Shown: positions 1-8,332 of the stretch, in pieces | Numbering within the stretch: position 1 is the first letter of the stretch | Layout: each line of letters starts with the position of its first letter | Source: Brevibacterium sp. CCUG 69071 | GTDB lineage: Bacteria; Actinomycetota; Actinomycetes; Actinomycetales; Brevibacteriaceae | Assembly (NCBI RefSeq): GCF_021023135.1 | Contig: NZ_PGFV01000001.1 | Location: forward strand, 496,001-560,000 | Direction: 5' to 3' | Length of the DNA: 64,000 nt | Translations under genes and position numbers: made by a program | Notes under the pieces: generated by a model | Told to the model about the DNA's origin: nothing | The model's database searches: none | The model's input: the letters and a program-made list of their open reading frames with translations, nothing else

Positions 1-1
1 G

Positions 2-301
2 GCGGCAGGCGTCGAGGCGCTCGGCGTCGTCATCGGCGGATCCGGCAACGGCGAGCAGATGGCGGCGAACAAGGTCAGGGGCATCAGGACGGCCCTGGCC
101 TGGAACCCGGAGATCGCCAAGCTCGCACGCGAGCACAACAACGCCCAGGTGGTGGCCGTCGGTGCTCGGCAGCACTCCGAGTCCGAGGCCGTCGACATCG
201 TCGATGCCTTCCTGGCCGAGCCCTTCTCCGGAGACGATCGCCATCAGCGGCGCATCGCCATCATGGCCGACTACGAGGTCAAGGGCCAGGACGCGCTGTG
301 A
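2..301 (+). CDS. rpiB: Ribose-5-phosphate isomerase B, C-terminal part
   Basis: The reading frame is open from base 2 and ends at TGA 299-301, so the window cuts off the N-terminus. About 99 residues are visible. They contain the RpiB/LacAB active-site loop (GGSGNGEQM at the start of the visible part), then AANKVRGIR and the segment VVAVGARQHSESEA, which are typical of RpiB. The enzyme interconverts ribose 5-phosphate and ribulose 5-phosphate in the cytosolic pentose phosphate pathway. The gene ends 49 bases before the alcohol dehydrogenase gene. Identity is recognised from these motifs; the missing part prevents a length check. Confidence 0.9.
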   Translation, partial: AAGVEALGVVIGGSGNGEQMAANKVRGIRTALAWNPEIAKLAREHNNAQVVAVGARQHSESEAVDIVDAFLAEPFSGDDRHQRRIAIMADYEVKGQDAL

Positions 302-350
302 CCTCGCGTGACCACCGCGGCAGGGAGACTGCGCACGGGGGAGTGCGCTC

Positions 351-1463
351 GTGAGGATACGGGGCGCCGTGCTGCGGGAGATGGAACGGCCGCGTCCCTT
401 CGCGGACTCGCAGCCGATGACCGTCGAGGAGCTCGAACTCGATGCGCCGGGTCCCGGCGAGGTGCTCATCCGGATGAGTGCCGCCGGGGTCTGCCATTCC
501 GATCTCTCCGTCGTCGACGGCAACCGCCCCCGCCCGCTGCCGATGCTGCTCGGGCACGAAGGAGCGGGCACCGTCGAGCAGCTCGGCGAGGGCGTCGACG
601 ATCTCGAGATCGGTCAGCAGGTGGTCACGGTGTTCCTGCCTCGGTGCGGGGAGTGCGCGAACTGCCGCACCGACGGCAAGCTGCCGTGCACTCCGGGCAG
701 TGCCACAAATGGTGCCGGGACTCTGCCCTTCGACGGTCACCGGGTGCGGCTCCACGATGACACCGGCGCCGAGGTGCTCCACCACCTCGGCGCGTCCGTG
801 TTCGCCACCCATGCCGTGGTCAACCGGGCGTCTGTGGTGCCGGTGGCCGATGACGTTCCGGCACCGATCGCCGCCGTGCTCGGCTGCGCCGTGCTCACCG
901 GCGGGGGAGCGGTGCTCAACGCCGGTGCTCCGGGACCAGAGGACGAGGTGATGATCGTCGGTCTCGGTGGTGTCGGCACCGCCGCACTGATCACTGCGCT
1001 CTCGATCGAGACCGCCGGTGTGATCGGTGTCGACGCGAATCCCGAGAAGCTCGTTCGGGCCAAGGAACTCGGCGCCGTCGAGGTCTACACCCCCGAGCAG
1101 CTCGGTGACCGGAAGGCGCCGATCGTGATCGAATGCGTCGGTCACGCGCGCGCCTTCGAGACTGCGTTCTCGGCGACTGCGGTCGGCGGGACGACTGTGA
1201 CGGTCGGACTTCCGGCTCCGGACGCGGTCTCGCAGATCACCCCGGTGACGCTGACGGCTGAGGCGCGGACCGTGGTCGGCTCCTACCTGGGCTCGGCAGT
1301 GCCGAGCCGGGACATTCCCGTCTACGCGGATCTGTGGCGTCAGGGAAAGCTGCCCGTCAAAGAGCTGATCTCTGACACCATCGGACTCGAGGACCTCAAT
1401 TCCGCCTTCGACGCGCTCTCCGAAGGGCGCGTGGTGCGTCAGATCATCGACTTCTCCCGCTGA
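351..1463 (+). CDS. Zinc-dependent alcohol dehydrogenase
   Basis: A 370-residue medium-chain dehydrogenase. The catalytic zinc ligands Cys48 (GVCHSD), His69-Glu70 and Cys179 are present, as is the structural zinc lobe Cys99, Cys102, Cys105 and Cys113. A Rossmann GLGGVG motif lies near residue 200, followed by an acidic residue (GVDAN) that suggests NAD rather than NADP. The pattern is of the class III/long-chain alcohol dehydrogenase type; the substrate cannot be told from sequence, and formaldehyde adducts or mycothiol-type substrates are possible. The start is GTG at 351 because the protein then begins with the usual RGAVLRE strand. It follows rpiB on the same strand and may be co-transcribed. 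No terminator is obvious directly after it. Confidence 0.88.
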   Translation: MRIRGAVLREMERPRPFADSQPMTVEELELDAPGPGEVLIRMSAAGVCHSDLSVVDGNRPRPLPMLLGHEGAGTVEQLGEGVDDLEIGQQVVTVFLPRCGECANCRTDGKLPCTPGSATNGAGTLPFDGHRVRLHDDTGAEVLHHLGASVFATHAVVNRASVVPVADDVPAPIAAVLGCAVLTGGGAVLNAGAPGPEDEVMIVGLGGVGTAALITALSIETAGVIGVDANPEKLVRAKELGAVEVYTPEQLGDRKAPIVIECVGHARAFETAFSATAVGGTTVTVGLPAPDAVSQITPVTLTAEARTVVGSYLGSAVPSRDIPVYADLWRQGKLPVKELISDTIGLEDLNSAFDALSEGRVVRQIIDFSR

Positions 1464-1577
1464 GTCCCGCCCGGCGGCGGACCGGTCGACCGGAGTGCTG
1501 TTCCGGGAGGTTGTTCCTGAGACCTGTTTCGGAAGGTCGGCTGAGTGAGCCGCGGGGGATTTCGCCGGACTTCGCTG

Positions 1578-1700
1578 ACTTCGCCGGTGTCGGTGCACTT
1601 CGCCGGTGTCGGTCCACAGTTCCGTTGAAAACAACGTCTCGCGCGACGATGTTTTCAACGGAACTGTGGACCGAGCGGAACGGAACTGTGGACCGAGCGG
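1578..1700. repeat. Mosaic palindromic element with nested direct repeats
   Basis: Three ordered repeats are visible. A 17-base unit containing CTTCGCCGGTGTCGGT occurs at 1578-1594 and 1597-1613. A perfect 23-base inverted repeat lies at 1610-1632 and 1651-1673; with one internal mismatch it extends to 1610-1638/1645-1673 around a 6-base loop. The outer end of the right arm is duplicated in tandem as a 22-base unit at 1657-1678 and 1679-1700. The arms contain the A-rich stretch GTTGAAAAC, unlike the surrounding GC-rich DNA. No reading frame with coding character covers it. It could be a REP/MITE-like element or a remnant of one; other copies cannot be searched for here. Confidence 0.75.
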
Positions 1701-1749
1701 ATGTGGCGGCCCGGAGGTGGTCGTTGTCACCCGTGCGGGCAGAAACGAA

Positions 1750-1791
1750 GAATGTCCCACGCCGTCGAGTGAACGATGACGTGAGACATTC
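1750..1791 (-). terminator. Probable tRNA-Pro terminator hairpin
   Basis: Arms 1750-1767 and 1774-1791 are 18 bases long with two mismatches and one wobble around a 6-base loop. The hairpin starts 26 bases downstream of the tRNA-Pro 3' end on the minus strand and is followed on that strand by a pyrimidine stretch TTCGTTTC. With the repeat at 1578-1700 it accounts for most of the 353-base gap between the alcohol dehydrogenase gene and tRNA-Pro. I see no gene in this gap. Confidence 0.6.
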
Positions 1792-1816
1792 CCGCGAGCG
1801 GGTGGTACCCCCTCGT

Positions 1817-1893
1817 TGGTCGGGATGACAGGATTTGAACCTGCGACCCTCTGTTCCCAAAACAGATGCGCTACCAAGCTGCGCCACATCCCG
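1817..1893 (-). tRNA. tRNA-Pro (anticodon TGG)
   Basis: On the minus strand a full cloverleaf is readable. The acceptor stem is CGGGATG/CATCCCG. The anticodon stem TCTGT/ACAGA encloses the loop TTTGGGA with anticodon TGG. The T arm contains GGTTCAAATCC, the discriminator is A, and CCA is encoded (1817-1819). It reads CCA codons, and CCG by wobble. Confidence 0.96.
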
Positions 1894-2041
1894 CGACCAG
1901 GACTATCTAACCATAGGCCGCGGCCCGGGCGCACCTTGTGGACGCATCCCGGCGCCGATGGGATGCAGCTCACACATATGTCGGTTCGACTGCGGCTCGG
2001 GCCGCATCTGCGGGTTGTGGCACAGCTCACGAAGTGCCGAT

Positions 2042-2071
2042 TTGGCCGACGGCGAGATCGTCGACTATAGT
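2042..2071 (+). promoter_or_regulatory. Promoter of tRNA-Gly
   Basis: A -10 hexamer TATAGT lies at 2066-2071, with TTGGCC at 2042-2047 as the best -35 match (18-base spacer). The tRNA begins 14 bases after the -10. The -10 is convincing and the -35 is moderate. Confidence 0.6.
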
Positions 2072-2085
2072 CGATCAAGCAACAC

Positions 2086-2159
2086 GGGGATGTAGCTCAA
2101 TGGTAGAGCCTCAGTCTTCCAAACTGATGGTGCGGGTTCGATTCCCGTCATCCCCTCCA
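2086..2159 (+). tRNA. tRNA-Gly (anticodon TCC)
   Basis: The acceptor stem GGGGATG pairs with CATCCCC. The D arm starts TAGCTC, the anticodon stem TCAGT/ACTGA holds the loop CTTCCAA with anticodon TCC, and the T arm is CGGGTTCGATTCCCG. The discriminator is T and CCA is encoded at 2157-2159. It is divergent from the tRNA-Pro gene 192 bases away. Confidence 0.96.
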
Positions 2160-2161
2160 CG

Positions 2162-2193
2162 ATGTCGCCGCTGGTCACAGCGGCGACATTTTT
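2162..2193 (+). terminator. Intrinsic terminator of tRNA-Gly
   Basis: A perfect 11-base stem (2162-2172 with 2179-2189, core TGTCGCCGCT) and a 6-base loop are followed by a run of T ending at 2193. It starts 3 bases after the tRNA 3' end. Confidence 0.9.
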
Positions 2194-2298
2194 CATTCCC
2201 GCGATGGTCCGCCGGACGTGAGGCCGGACCTGGAGGTGGGACCGAGCCTCTGGGGTAGGATTCCGCTCAACCCCGATCCGCCTGACGCAAAGATCCCG

Positions 2299-3693
2299 AT
2301 GCCTCCCGAACCTCGACCACGGCCGCCCCGCCGAGCGCTCTCCCGCCGCAGGGTGATCGCCGGTGCGCTGTCGGGCGCGGGTCTGCTCGGCGCAGGATTC
2401 GCCGCCTCCCGAGGCACCGAACTGCTCCGATCCGTCGGTCGCGATGACCCGAGCAGATCGGTCACCGTGGCGTACACCTCCGCGACGGGGCGCACGGGCA
2501 TCGACGCCGAAGCGGCCGCACGCCTCCCGGCCGGGTCCCGAGTCATGCCCGAACTCTCAGGCACCGGTCCGGACCGGAGGCAGCAGGAATTCCTCGATCG
2601 CAGTCGGCCGTGGCTGGAGTCGCTGCCGACGCATCGACGTGAGTTGGCCACCTCGGCGCTGCTCGATCTCTGGGTCCTCTCGGATTCCCTCCCCGGCACC
2701 GTGGCCAGCTGGACGGGGCCGTGGCGGTGCATCTGGCCTCGCGACACCGCATTCTCCGCGATCGCGCTGGCCCGGGTCGGCGCGATCGACCTGGCTTGGA
2801 GTCATCTTCTCCACCTGCAGTCGCTGCAGGACGCCGAAGGGTCGTTCGCCGCGCGCTACCTGCCGGAGACCGGAGGGGTCCCAGATGATCGAGCCGCGCA
2901 GTCCGACGCGATAGGACTCCTGCTCTGGGCCGTCGCCGAGGTGGCGGACTCGGCCGCACGAAACGGCCGTCCCGTGAACCACGGGGACATGGCGCCTATG
3001 CTCCGCCGGTCGAGCTCCCGTCTGATCTCGCACACCTCCCACGGCACCCGACTTCCCCCGGTGTCCCCGGACTACTGGGAGGTCGCCGAATCGAGGGTGA
3101 CCCTCGGGATCGCCGGGCCCACCCTGATCGGCCTCCAATCGCTGCTCGAGCTGGCGGAGTCCTCTCCGCAGATCTTCGCGGGCAGCGCCGGGGGAGTCGC
3201 CGGTCTCGAGGAGGCGGCCGCCGGCTTCCGTGCGACCTTTGCGCGGACCTTCACCGCGAACGGATTGCAGCGCTATCCCAGTTCGGGCGGACTCGATTCC
3301 GCTCTCTCCTATCTCCCGGCGGCCGGCCTCGTAGCGGGTCGCCGGGCGCACGGCCAAGGTGCCAGCGCCGATCTCGCTCTGGGCATCGCCGATCTTGATC
3401 GGGCCAGGCGGCTCCTCGGGCAGCCTGCGGGCGGCATCCGACCCGGCCACGGCTGGATCCTCGATCGTTCGAGCTGGACGCCGTCGACCTCACTCATGGC
3501 ACTGGGCTACGCCCGCCTCGGCGCCACCGAGACCGCCGAGGAGATGCTCGACTGGCTGAGCGCGCATCGCACGGGCCCGGGGTCCCTGCCGGAGAAGGTG
3601 AGTGAGGACGGCGTCCCGGTCTCCGTCGCTCCGCTGTCCTGGACGGCCTCGAACGTCGTCATCTGCCTCGACGAGCTCTACGGCGGCACCTGA
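2299..3693 (+). CDS. Tat-type exported six-hairpin glycosidase-like protein (GH15-like)
   Basis: A 464-residue protein from ATG 2299. The N-terminus is proline/arginine-rich and carries a twin-arginine-like signal: SRRRVIAG followed by a glycine/alanine-rich hydrophobic stretch (residues about 17-40). The remainder is mostly helical and contains WPRDTAFSAIAL, the substrate-cleft motif typical of glucoamylase-type (alpha/alpha)6 barrels, and later repeats of the aromatic/acidic kind. It therefore looks like an exported or membrane-attached glucan-acting enzyme; substrate and catalytic acids cannot be assigned. A GTG at 2218 in the same frame would add 27 residues, but these would precede the signal peptide, so ATG 2299 is preferred. 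It is 106 bases downstream of the tRNA-Gly terminator and stands alone before tig. Confidence 0.6.
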   Translation: MPPEPRPRPPRRALSRRRVIAGALSGAGLLGAGFAASRGTELLRSVGRDDPSRSVTVAYTSATGRTGIDAEAAARLPAGSRVMPELSGTGPDRRQQEFLDRSRPWLESLPTHRRELATSALLDLWVLSDSLPGTVASWTGPWRCIWPRDTAFSAIALARVGAIDLAWSHLLHLQSLQDAEGSFAARYLPETGGVPDDRAAQSDAIGLLLWAVAEVADSAARNGRPVNHGDMAPMLRRSSSRLISHTSHGTRLPPVSPDYWEVAESRVTLGIAGPTLIGLQSLLELAESSPQIFAGSAGGVAGLEEAAAGFRATFARTFTANGLQRYPSSGGLDSALSYLPAAGLVAGRRAHGQGASADLALGIADLDRARRLLGQPAGGIRPGHGWILDRSSWTPSTSLMALGYARLGATETAEEMLDWLSAHRTGPGSLPEKVSEDGVPVSVAPLSWTASNVVICLDELYGGT

Positions 3694-3856
3694 GCGGTTT
3701 CGTGTTTTGCCCGGTGTTTCGCGTAATATGGGTGACTGCGTCTTGCGGACGTACGCGAACATGTCGCGGACTTTCGCTCCCCTTCGGTCACGAGCTGACC
3801 GTCCAGGTCGCCGAATGACCGAATTTGCATGACTGTCGAACTTGAAAGGTCCCACT

Positions 3857-5242
3857 GTGAATAGCTCCGTCGAGCAACTCGACCCCACGCGGGTCAAGAT
3901 CAGCGTGGAAGTCCCATACGCCGAACTCAAACCGAGCGTCGACGAGGCATATAAGACGATCGGTGCTCAGGTCACCGTTCCCGGCTTCCGCAAGGGGAAG
4001 GTGCCCACGCGCATCATCGACCAGCGCATCGGCCGTCCTGCAGTGATCCAGGAAGCCATCAACAACGGCCTCGACGGCTTCTACCGCGATGCCGTCGAAG
4101 CCAACGATCTCAAGCCCATGGGGCAGCCCGAGGTCGAGATCTCCGAGGTTCCCGGACTCGACGGAACCGAAGACGGCGACCTCACCTTCACCGTCGAGGT
4201 CGACGTGCGCCCCGAGATCGAACTGCCCGCCTTCGATTCGATCTCCGTCGAGGTCGATCCCATCGAAGTCACCGATGCCGACGTCGATGCCGAACTCGAG
4301 CAGCTGCGCACCCGCTTCGGAACCCTGACCTCGGTCGATCGCCCCGCGGCGACCGACGACTTCGTCACCCTCGACCTGGTTGCGACCATCGACGGCGAAG
4401 AGATCGACACCGCCTCCGACATCTCCTACCAGGTCGGCGCCGGAACCATGCTCGAAGGCATGGACGAGGCTCTCGACGGACTCTCCGCAGGAGAGACCAC
4501 GACCTTCGAGACCACCTTCGCCGGCGGCGAGCACGCAGGTGAGACCGGCAACGTCTCGATCACGCTCTCGGCGGTCAAAGAACGCGAACTGCCCGAGGCC
4601 GACGATGACTTCGCTCAGCTGGCCAGCGAGTTCGACACCATCGCCGAACTCCGCGATGACCTGCGCGAGCAGGCCGCGAAGCAGAAGGAGACCGACCAGG
4701 GCGTCCAGGCCCGCGACAAGGTCCTCGAGCACCTCATCGAGACCCTCGAGGTTCCCGTGCCGGCCAAGGTCGTCAGCGAAGAGGTCGAACGTCACCTCGA
4801 GTCGGAGAACCGCCTCGACGACGATGAGCACCGCACCGAGGTCACCGAGGAGACCGAGCGCAACCTGCGCACGCAGTTCATCCTCGATGCCATCGCCGAG
4901 GCCGAGCAGGTCGAAGTCAGCCAGCCCGAACTCATCGAGTACCTGATCTCCGCCTCGCAGCAGTACGGAATGAACCCGAACGAGTTCGCCCAGATGCTCG
5001 ACAGCTCCGGTCAGGTCAACGCCCTGGTCGGTGAGGTCTCGCGCCGCAAGGCTCTGGCAGCGGCGCTTGCCGGCGCCACGGTCAAGGACACCGCGGGCAA
5101 CGTCGTCGACATGGAGGCCTTCACCTCGCCCGCCGAGGACGAGGCCGATGACGCCGAGGCAGTCGCCGCCGAGTCCGCTGAGACGGACTCCGCTGCGGAC
5201 GCCGCCGAGGCGACCGCGCCGGACGGCGACGAAGAGAACTGA
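3857..5242 (+). CDS. tig: Trigger factor (ribosome-bound chaperone)
   Basis: A 461-residue protein. Residues 1-150 form the ribosome-binding domain with the signature GFRKGKVP. The middle carries the FKBP-type peptidyl-prolyl isomerase domain (about 160-245, DDFVTLDL to the VSITLSAVKERELPE segment), followed by the long helical C-terminal arms. The last 40 residues are a very acidic Ala/Glu/Asp tail ending DGDEEN, common in actinobacterial trigger factors. GTG 3857 is chosen because it gives MNSSVEQLD and has AAAGG 8 bases upstream; an in-frame TTG at 3842 would overlap that ribosome site. A TAATAT -10 is seen at 3724-3729. It heads the usual tig-clpP-clpX proteostasis block. Confidence 0.97.
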   Translation: MNSSVEQLDPTRVKISVEVPYAELKPSVDEAYKTIGAQVTVPGFRKGKVPTRIIDQRIGRPAVIQEAINNGLDGFYRDAVEANDLKPMGQPEVEISEVPGLDGTEDGDLTFTVEVDVRPEIELPAFDSISVEVDPIEVTDADVDAELEQLRTRFGTLTSVDRPAATDDFVTLDLVATIDGEEIDTASDISYQVGAGTMLEGMDEALDGLSAGETTTFETTFAGGEHAGETGNVSITLSAVKERELPEADDDFAQLASEFDTIAELRDDLREQAAKQKETDQGVQARDKVLEHLIETLEVPVPAKVVSEEVERHLESENRLDDDEHRTEVTEETERNLRTQFILDAIAEAEQVEVSQPELIEYLISASQQYGMNPNEFAQMLDSSGQVNALVGEVSRRKALAAALAGATVKDTAGNVVDMEAFTSPAEDEADDAEAVAAESAETDSAADAAEATAPDGDEEN

Positions 5243-5271
5243 GGGACGACCGCCTCGGCGGACCCCGAATC

Positions 5272-5311
5272 TGACGGTGGGCACGGAGATCTCCGTGCCC
5301 ACCGTCATTTT
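5272..5311 (+). terminator. Intrinsic terminator of tig
   Basis: A perfect 36-base palindrome (5272-5289 with 5290-5307, core GGGCACGGAG) is followed directly by TTTT. The hairpin needs a few central bases for its loop. It isolates tig from the clpP promoter. Confidence 0.92.
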
Positions 5312-5452
5312 CTGTCTGCGGGAACCTGCCCGGTAACGACCTACCCGGTGCGAACCTGGCCACCGTGTCCGCGCGTGCCCGGGTCGCACATGTCCTGGCG
5401 GCCCGTGGAATTCCCGTGTGAGGTCCTGCCAGCTGGACGGATTCGCCCTCCG

Positions 5453-5470
5453 ATCACGCTGATGGCGAAC
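5453..5470. promoter_or_regulatory. Candidate ClgR operator upstream of clpP1-clpP2
   Basis: The 18-base site contains CGCTGATGGCG and matches at every defined position the ClgR box described for corynebacteria (CGCY-N-A-N-R-GCG flanked by A/T-rich ends), as I remember it. ClgR activates clpP1P2 and other protease genes in actinobacteria. The site lies 40 bases upstream of a TAGAGT -10 (5510-5515) that has only a weak -35, as expected for an activator-dependent promoter. The rest of the 309-base gap 5243-5551 holds the tig terminator and this promoter. clgR itself is not in the window. Confidence 0.7.
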
Positions 5471-5551
5471 ATGGGGGCCGCGCCGGACTAAAACCGTGGG
5501 GCGAGCAGTTAGAGTCCATATCAAGCCATCAACAGACAACAGGAGTGAAAC

Positions 5552-6163
5552 GTGAGCGCACACGACATGACCTCTCCCGTCGGCCTTGACGCCGGTGGGG
5601 GAATGGGTCTGGACGACCATATCTTCAATCGTCTGCTCAAAGAACGCATCATCTGGCTCGGCTCAGAAGTGCGCGACGACAACGCCAACGCCATCTGCGC
5701 CCAGATGATGCTGCTGGCCGCCGAGGATCCCGATTCGGACATCTCGCTCTACATCAACTCTCCGGGCGGCTCGGTCACCGCCGGCATGGCGATCTACGAC
5801 ACCATGCAGTACATCAAGCCCGACGTGTCCACCGTGGCCATGGGCATGGCGGCATCGATGGGGCAGTTCCTGCTCTCCTCCGGTGCCCCCGGCAAGCGCT
5901 ATGCGACCCCGCACGCCCGCATCCTCATGCACCAGCCTCTCGGCGGAATCGGCGGCACCGCCACCGACATCAAGATCCAGGCCGAGCTGATCCTCAACAT
6001 GAAGAAGCAGATGGCCGAGCTGACCGCTCAGCAGACCGGAAAGTCGCTCGAGCAGATCCTCAAGGACAACGACCGCGACCACTGGTTCACCGCTGAGCAG
6101 GCCCTCGAGTACGGCTTCATCGACAAGATGATCACCCGTGCCTCGGACGTCGAGAACAACTGA
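5552..6163 (+). CDS. clpP1: ATP-dependent Clp protease proteolytic subunit 1
   Basis: A 203-residue serine peptidase with the complete catalytic triad Ser102 (GMAASMG), His127 (MHQPLGG) and Asp176 (DRDHWFT). A short N-terminal propeptide-like stretch of about 15 residues precedes the core. In actinobacteria ClpP1 and ClpP2 form mixed 14-mers that degrade unfolded or tagged proteins delivered by ClpX or ClpC. The start is GTG 5552 with an AGGAG site 6 bases upstream. clpP2 follows after 17 bases, so the two are clearly one operon. Confidence 0.97.
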   Translation: MSAHDMTSPVGLDAGGGMGLDDHIFNRLLKERIIWLGSEVRDDNANAICAQMMLLAAEDPDSDISLYINSPGGSVTAGMAIYDTMQYIKPDVSTVAMGMAASMGQFLLSSGAPGKRYATPHARILMHQPLGGIGGTATDIKIQAELILNMKKQMAELTAQQTGKSLEQILKDNDRDHWFTAEQALEYGFIDKMITRASDVENN

Positions 6164-6180
6164 GCGGGAGTGAAGGAAGA

Positions 6181-6834
6181 ATGAATTCAATGAACTTTAT
6201 GCCAGGCTCCACCGCCGGAAACATGCCGCAGTCCCGCTACGTCATGCCGCAGTTCGAAGAGCGGACCCCGTACGGCTTCAAGCGCCAGGATCCCTACACG
6301 AAGCTCTTCGACGATCGTGTGATCTTCCTCGGAGCGCAGGTCGACGACACCTCCGCTGACGATGTCATGGCCCAGCTGCTCGTCCTGGAATCGCAGGACC
6401 CGGACCGCGACATCACGCTCTACATCAACTCGCCCGGTGGTTCGTTCACCGCGATGACCGCGATCTACGACACGATGCAGTACATCAAGCCGGAGATCCA
6501 GACCGTCTGCCTCGGACAGGCCGCCTCGGCCGCGGCCGTGCTGCTGTCTGCCGGCAGCCCCGGCAAGCGTCTGGCTCTGCCGAATGCCCGCGTGCTCATC
6601 CACCAGCCCGCCATGGAGGGCCAGGGACAGGGTCAGGCCTCGGACATCGAGATCCAGGCCGCCGAGGTGCTGCGCATGCGCGAGTGGCTCGAGGGCACCT
6701 TGTCGAAGCACTCGAACAAGACCCCCGAACAGGTCTCGAACGACATCGAGCGCGATCTCTTCCTCACCGCCGAGCAGGCCAAGGACTACGGTCTCGTCGA
6801 CCAGGTCCTGTCCTCACGCAAGGAAGCCAACTGA
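6181..6834 (+). CDS. clpP2: ATP-dependent Clp protease proteolytic subunit 2
   Basis: A 217-residue ClpP with triad Ser116 (GQAASAAA), His141 (HQPAMEG) and Asp192 (ERDLFLT). It has a longer N-terminal extension (about 35 residues, rich in Met, Pro and Gln) than ClpP1, as expected of the second actinobacterial subunit, which is processed. It pairs with ClpP1 encoded 17 bases upstream. The start is ATG 6181 with GAAGGA just upstream. Confidence 0.97.
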   Translation: MNSMNFMPGSTAGNMPQSRYVMPQFEERTPYGFKRQDPYTKLFDDRVIFLGAQVDDTSADDVMAQLLVLESQDPDRDITLYINSPGGSFTAMTAIYDTMQYIKPEIQTVCLGQAASAAAVLLSAGSPGKRLALPNARVLIHQPAMEGQGQGQASDIEIQAAEVLRMREWLEGTLSKHSNKTPEQVSNDIERDLFLTAEQAKDYGLVDQVLSSRKEAN

Positions 6835-6858
6835 TCATCCCTCGATGATCTCCGCACC

Positions 6859-6905
6859 AGCGTTTCGGGCCCGGACGGTGCCAAGCCGTCCGGACCCGAA
6901 ACGCT
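6859..6905 (+). terminator. Hairpin after clpP2
   Basis: A 20-base stem with one mismatch (6859-6878 with 6886-6905, outer part AGCGTTTCGGG) and a 7-base loop. There is no T run, so it may act as a factor-assisted terminator or as a 3' stabiliser separating clpP1P2 from clpX. Confidence 0.65.
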
Positions 6906-6969
6906 GTCGGGGATACGACACACCGAATGACGTCGCTGGAGGCTCGTGTCAGCGACGTATGGGAAGCTA

Positions 6970-6999
6970 TTGAGGTACAGGAAACACGAGCGGTAGAGT
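6970..6999 (+). promoter_or_regulatory. Promoter of clpX
   Basis: TTGAGG (6970-6975), an 18-base spacer and TAGAGT (6994-6999) make a good sigma-A-type promoter, about 30 bases upstream of the clpX start. clpX thus can be transcribed separately from clpP1P2. Confidence 0.7.
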
Positions 7000-7032
7000 T
7001 GGGGCCAAGCGCCCTGGCGAAAGGTTGTGACA

Positions 7033-8319
7033 GTGGCTCGCAGTGCGGACGGAGCAGACCTGCTCAAATGCAACTTCTGTGGCAAATCACAGAAGCAGGT
7101 TCGGAAACTCATCGCCGGACCCGGGGTGTACATCTGCGATGAATGCATCGGTCTGTGCAACGAGATCATCGAAGAGGAGCTCAGCGAGACGAGCCCGGAT
7201 CACGCCGAACTCGAACTGCCGAAGCCGCGTGAGATCTTCGACTTCCTCCAGGAATACGTCGTCGGGCAGGAGCCCGCGAAGAAGGCGCTCTCGGTCGCCG
7301 TGTACAACCACTACAAGCGCATCCGCTCACTGCAGAGCAGCGAGGACACGAAGACGCTGGGCGTCGAAGACTCCGAGGTCGAGATCGCGAAGTCGAACAT
7401 CCTTCTCGTCGGACCGACAGGGTCCGGCAAGACCTATTTGGCCCAGTCGCTGGCGAAGCGGCTCAACGTTCCCTTCGCTGTCGCCGACGCCACCGCGCTG
7501 ACGGAAGCCGGCTATGTCGGCGAAGATGTCGAGAACATCCTCCTCAAACTCATCCAGGCCGCCGACTTCGATATCCAGCGCGCCGAACACGGCATCATCT
7601 ACATCGACGAGATCGACAAGATCGCCCGCAAGTCCGAGAACCCCTCGATCACTCGCGACGTCTCCGGTGAGGGCGTTCAGCAGGCGCTGCTGAAGATCCT
7701 CGAGGGCACGCAGGCCTCGGTTCCCCCGCAGGGCGGTCGCAAGCATCCCCACCAGGACTTCCTGCAGATCGACACCACGAATGTGCTGTTCATCGTCGCC
7801 GGCGCCTTCGCCGGGATGGAGGAGATCGTCGCCGGACGCAAGGGCAAGCACGGCATCGGCTTCGGTGCCCTGCTGCAGTCGAAGAACGACGAAGAGGATC
7901 TCTACGCGGACATCCTGCCTGAGGATCTGCTCAAGTTCGGTCTGATCCCCGAGTTCATCGGGCGTCTGCCCGTACTCGCCACGGTCTCGACCCTCGACCG
8001 GGCCGCCCTCATGTCGATCCTCACCGAACCGAAGAATGCGCTGGTCAAGCAGTACCAGCGGATGTTCGAGTTCGACAACGTCTCACTGACCTTCGAGACC
8101 GAGGCGCTCGAGGCCATCTCCGATCTCGCGCTACTGCGCGGCACCGGAGCTCGCGGTCTGCGCTCGATCATGGAAGAAGTGCTCCAGCCGGTGATGTTCG
8201 ATGTGCCGTCGCGTGAGGACATCGCCGAGGTGGTCGTGACCAAGGACGTCGTCGACAGCAATGTCGCCCCGACCCTCGTTCCCCGCACCCAGTCCCGGAC
8301 GAACAAGAAATCAGCTTGA
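7033..8319 (+). CDS. clpX: ATP-dependent Clp protease ATP-binding subunit ClpX
   Basis: A 428-residue AAA+ unfoldase. The N-terminal zinc-binding domain has Cys13, Cys16, Cys35 and Cys38. Walker A is GPTGSGKT near residue 120 and Walker B is IIYIDEIDK. The pore loop GYVGEDVE and the sensor-2 region GTGARGLRS are present. ClpX unfolds tagged substrates and feeds them to ClpP1P2. GTG 7033 is chosen because it gives [13 protein letters not shown], the usual actinobacterial N-terminus, with AAGG 8 bases upstream. A GTG at 7027 is in frame but too close to that site. Confidence 0.97.
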   Translation: MARSADGADLLKCNFCGKSQKQVRKLIAGPGVYICDECIGLCNEIIEEELSETSPDHAELELPKPREIFDFLQEYVVGQEPAKKALSVAVYNHYKRIRSLQSSEDTKTLGVEDSEVEIAKSNILLVGPTGSGKTYLAQSLAKRLNVPFAVADATALTEAGYVGEDVENILLKLIQAADFDIQRAEHGIIYIDEIDKIARKSENPSITRDVSGEGVQQALLKILEGTQASVPPQGGRKHPHQDFLQIDTTNVLFIVAGAFAGMEEIVAGRKGKHGIGFGALLQSKNDEEDLYADILPEDLLKFGLIPEFIGRLPVLATVSTLDRAALMSILTEPKNALVKQYQRMFEFDNVSLTFETEALEAISDLALLRGTGARGLRSIMEEVLQPVMFDVPSREDIAEVVVTKDVVDSNVAPTLVPRTQSRTNKKSA

Positions 8320-8332
8320 GCCCTCACCGTAG

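Noticed and set aside
1511..1828. A 105-codon frame over the repeat element and tRNA-Pro
   Set aside because: It crosses inverted repeats and a tRNA and has no coding character.
279..2078. A long open frame on the minus strand across the alcohol dehydrogenase and tRNA genes
   Set aside because: It is opposite a clear zinc dehydrogenase and runs through tRNA-Pro; the translation is Arg/His/Gly-rich without any recognisable domain, as expected for antisense of GC-rich coding DNA.
2218..2298. Upstream GTG start for the six-hairpin glycosidase-like gene
   Set aside because: It would place 27 non-conserved residues before a twin-arginine signal, which should be at the N-terminus.
3788..5620. A 610-codon minus-strand frame across tig
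   Set aside because: Trigger factor on the plus strand has all family motifs; the antisense frame crosses the tig terminator palindrome and has shadow-like composition.
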